Positions 62,859-64,000 of a DNA stretch of 64,000 nucleotides are shown one piece after another. The DNA is from Pseudobdellovibrionaceae bacterium. Lineage in GTDB: Bacteria > Bdellovibrionota > Bdellovibrionia > Bdellovibrionales > JAGQZY01. The position numbers and the translations under genes are program-made. Numbering within the stretch: position 1 is the stretch's first letter; every line of letters begins with the position of its first letter. The DNA lies in contig JACKAL010000003.1 in the NCBI GenBank assembly GCA_020635085.1, forward strand, positions 124,001 to 188,000, given 5' to 3'. The notes under the pieces are model-generated. The model ran no database searches, had not been told where the DNA came from, and was given only the letters and a program-made list of their open reading frames with translations.

Positions 62859-64000
62859 AATCGAAAGCAGTACGTGCTGGTGCCGGCGCTGGTAAAACAT
62901 ACAATCTCACGGTAGATGTGGCTGCCTATGCCGACAATTTTTTTAAAAAACACGAACGGTGGCCACGAGTTGTGGTCACCACATTTACTAAAAAAGCCAC
63001 TCAGGAATTGTCAGAGCGTTTGGTTCAAAAGGCCATAGAAGAAAATCGGGAAATTTTACCCTTCGTTAATTCCTCATATTATCTGCAAGTCAGCACCATT
63101 CATGGAATTCTCGACAAACTTATTAAAGATTGTGGCGCTCTTATCGGCTTAAGAAGTGATTTTACCTATTTAAGCACTGCCGACGGCGTGTTTTTATCAA
63201 AAAAAGTTTTGCGCTCGATTCTTTCGCAAGAGGCTGGTTTTAATGATCTGATCGATCATTTATCTTTTAGTTATGTACATGATTTACTCTACGAAGCTGT
63301 GCACCAACCTCTCGAAGAGCACACCTGTATAACAAGACAAGATATTTTGCAGCTCATTGCCGAAGATCTAAACGACTGTCATCAGCAACTAGAGCATATC
63401 TTTGATCTTGCGAGCCAAGAACCACTGACGCCAAGTTGGAAAAACACGATTGATATTTTACAAAAGGTGGCTCCACTTCTAAGTGCGGGTGAATGGAGGG
63501 AGCGTCAGGAGCAGATGGAGCGTTTGATAGAGGATATCCGTCTTCCGGGCGGGAAGGTTAAAGCAGATTCTGTAATTGCCGTCATTCGGGATGATATTAA
63601 GAGCGTGGTTCATAGTTTACGTGAATTTTGTAAACCACAGTTTCGCGATAGTGCGCTTTTGTTAGCCGAGAAATACAATTATATGTTTGCAGAGTTACTC
63701 AATACTTATCGCGATGAATTTCATAAAGCCAAAACATTACAAAATCAAATTGAAATTGCCGATCTAGAAATATATGCTTTAAAACTCATTCAGCAATACC
63801 CTGAGCCGGTGGCTCAGTTTGCTAACCAGTATGATTATTGGGTGATTGATGAGTTTCAAGATACAAGTCCTTTACAGGTGGTGGTTTTAGAGGCGCTCAT
63901 TCACACACGACCTTATTATATTGTTGGAGACCCACAGCAAAGTATTTATTTGTTTCGAGGAGCACGTTCAGAAGTTTTCCATCGTGCTATAGAGAGAATT
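62834..64000 (+). CDS. addA: AddA-like UvrD-family helicase/nuclease, 3' end beyond the window
   Basis: Open from the ATG at 62834 through the end of the window (389 codons). SF1A helicase motifs in order: motif I RAGAGAGKTYNLT, motif Ia TTFTKKATQELSERL, motif II WVIDEFQDTSPLQ, and motif III VGDPQQSIYLFRGA. A helicase with these motifs, directly overlapping addB, is the AddA motor subunit; the C-terminal nuclease domain is off the window. Together they process DNA ends for RecA-dependent recombination. Confidence 0.88.
   Translation, partial: MPSAPSTIKSKAVRAGAGAGKTYNLTVDVAAYADNFFKKHERWPRVVVTTFTKKATQELSERLVQKAIEENREILPFVNSSYYLQVSTIHGILDKLIKDCGALIGLRSDFTYLSTADGVFLSKKVLRSILSQEAGFNDLIDHLSFSYVHDLLYEAVHQPLEEHTCITRQDILQLIAEDLNDCHQQLEHIFDLASQEPLTPSWKNTIDILQKVAPLLSAGEWRERQEQMERLIEDIRLPGGKVKADSVIAVIRDDIKSVVHSLREFCKPQFRDSALLLAEKYNYMFAELLNTYRDEFHKAKTLQNQIEIADLEIYALKLIQQYPEPVAQFANQYDYWVIDEFQDTSPLQVVVLEALIHTRPYYIVGDPQQSIYLFRGARSEVFHRAIERI

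Noticed and set aside
1..64000. CRISPR arrays, insertion sequences, prophage, tRNA and rRNA genes
   Set aside because: I looked for repeated units with spacers, transposase or integrase motifs, and cloverleaf-type sequences in the intergenic gaps and saw none; a tRNA or CRISPR scan would be needed to exclude short ones.

Overview
The window reads as a chromosomal segment of a Gram-negative bacterium with an outer membrane: many lipoproteins, outer-membrane beta-barrels, LpxH for lipid A, and a MurE with the DNPR motif that goes with meso-diaminopimelate. Moderate GC, an FtsI carrying a PASTA domain, a Ser/Thr kinase with a PEGA-like tail, and many unrecognised exported proteins fit the Bdellovibrionota/Oligoflexia (former Deltaproteobacteria) best. 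That placement is inference; no rRNA gene is present to confirm it.

Layout. 1-3.8 kb: a cut-off GGDEF diguanylate cyclase overlapping a peptide-type substrate-binding lipoprotein (minus), and a divergent PBP4-type D,D-carboxypeptidase. 4.0-7.0 kb: a 980-residue exported protein of unknown function closed by a strong terminator. 7.1-9.5 kb (minus): the base-salvage pair hpt/upp and a zinc-ribbon membrane protein. 9.7-37.2 kb: a division and cell-wall (dcw) cluster in the order rsmH-ftsL-ftsI // murE-murF-mraY-murD-ftsW-murG-murC-murB // ftsQ-ftsA-ftsZ-lpxH. Two blocks interrupt it. The first (13.0-20.6 kb) holds a DAACS symporter-KtrB-KtrA operon, a small exported protein, an XRE regulator divergent from a GNAT/heme-oxygenase-like pair, an orphan protein, and a trypsin-like lipoprotein. 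The second (30.8-32.7 kb) holds a c-type haem lipoprotein and a DUF2817 M14-like peptidase.

37.5-45.8 kb: a TetR regulator converges on a tight minus-strand operon SulP permease - porin - DabA - DabB, an inorganic-carbon (CO2/bicarbonate) accumulation module with an outer-membrane channel built in. A small exported ORF precedes it. 45.9-52.7 kb (minus): recN-nadK, an M3 oligopeptidase, and a Ser/Thr kinase. 52.7-60 kb: coaE, a small barrel protein, three paralogous FadL/OmpP1-like barrel proteins with two lipoproteins among them, and a stand-alone ribosomal protein S4 gene flanked by two strong terminators. 60.1-64 kb: addB (with the residues for a 4Fe-4S cluster) overlapping the start of addA, which runs off the window.

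Together the dcw genes make and polymerise the peptidoglycan precursor and build the FtsQLIWAZ division machine, while KtrAB and Dab/SulP handle ions and inorganic carbon. The two most interesting loci are the Dab-SulP-porin operon and the GNAT/heme-oxygenase-like pair with its own regulator inside the split dcw cluster. No tRNA, rRNA, CRISPR array, transposase, integrase or phage gene was seen.
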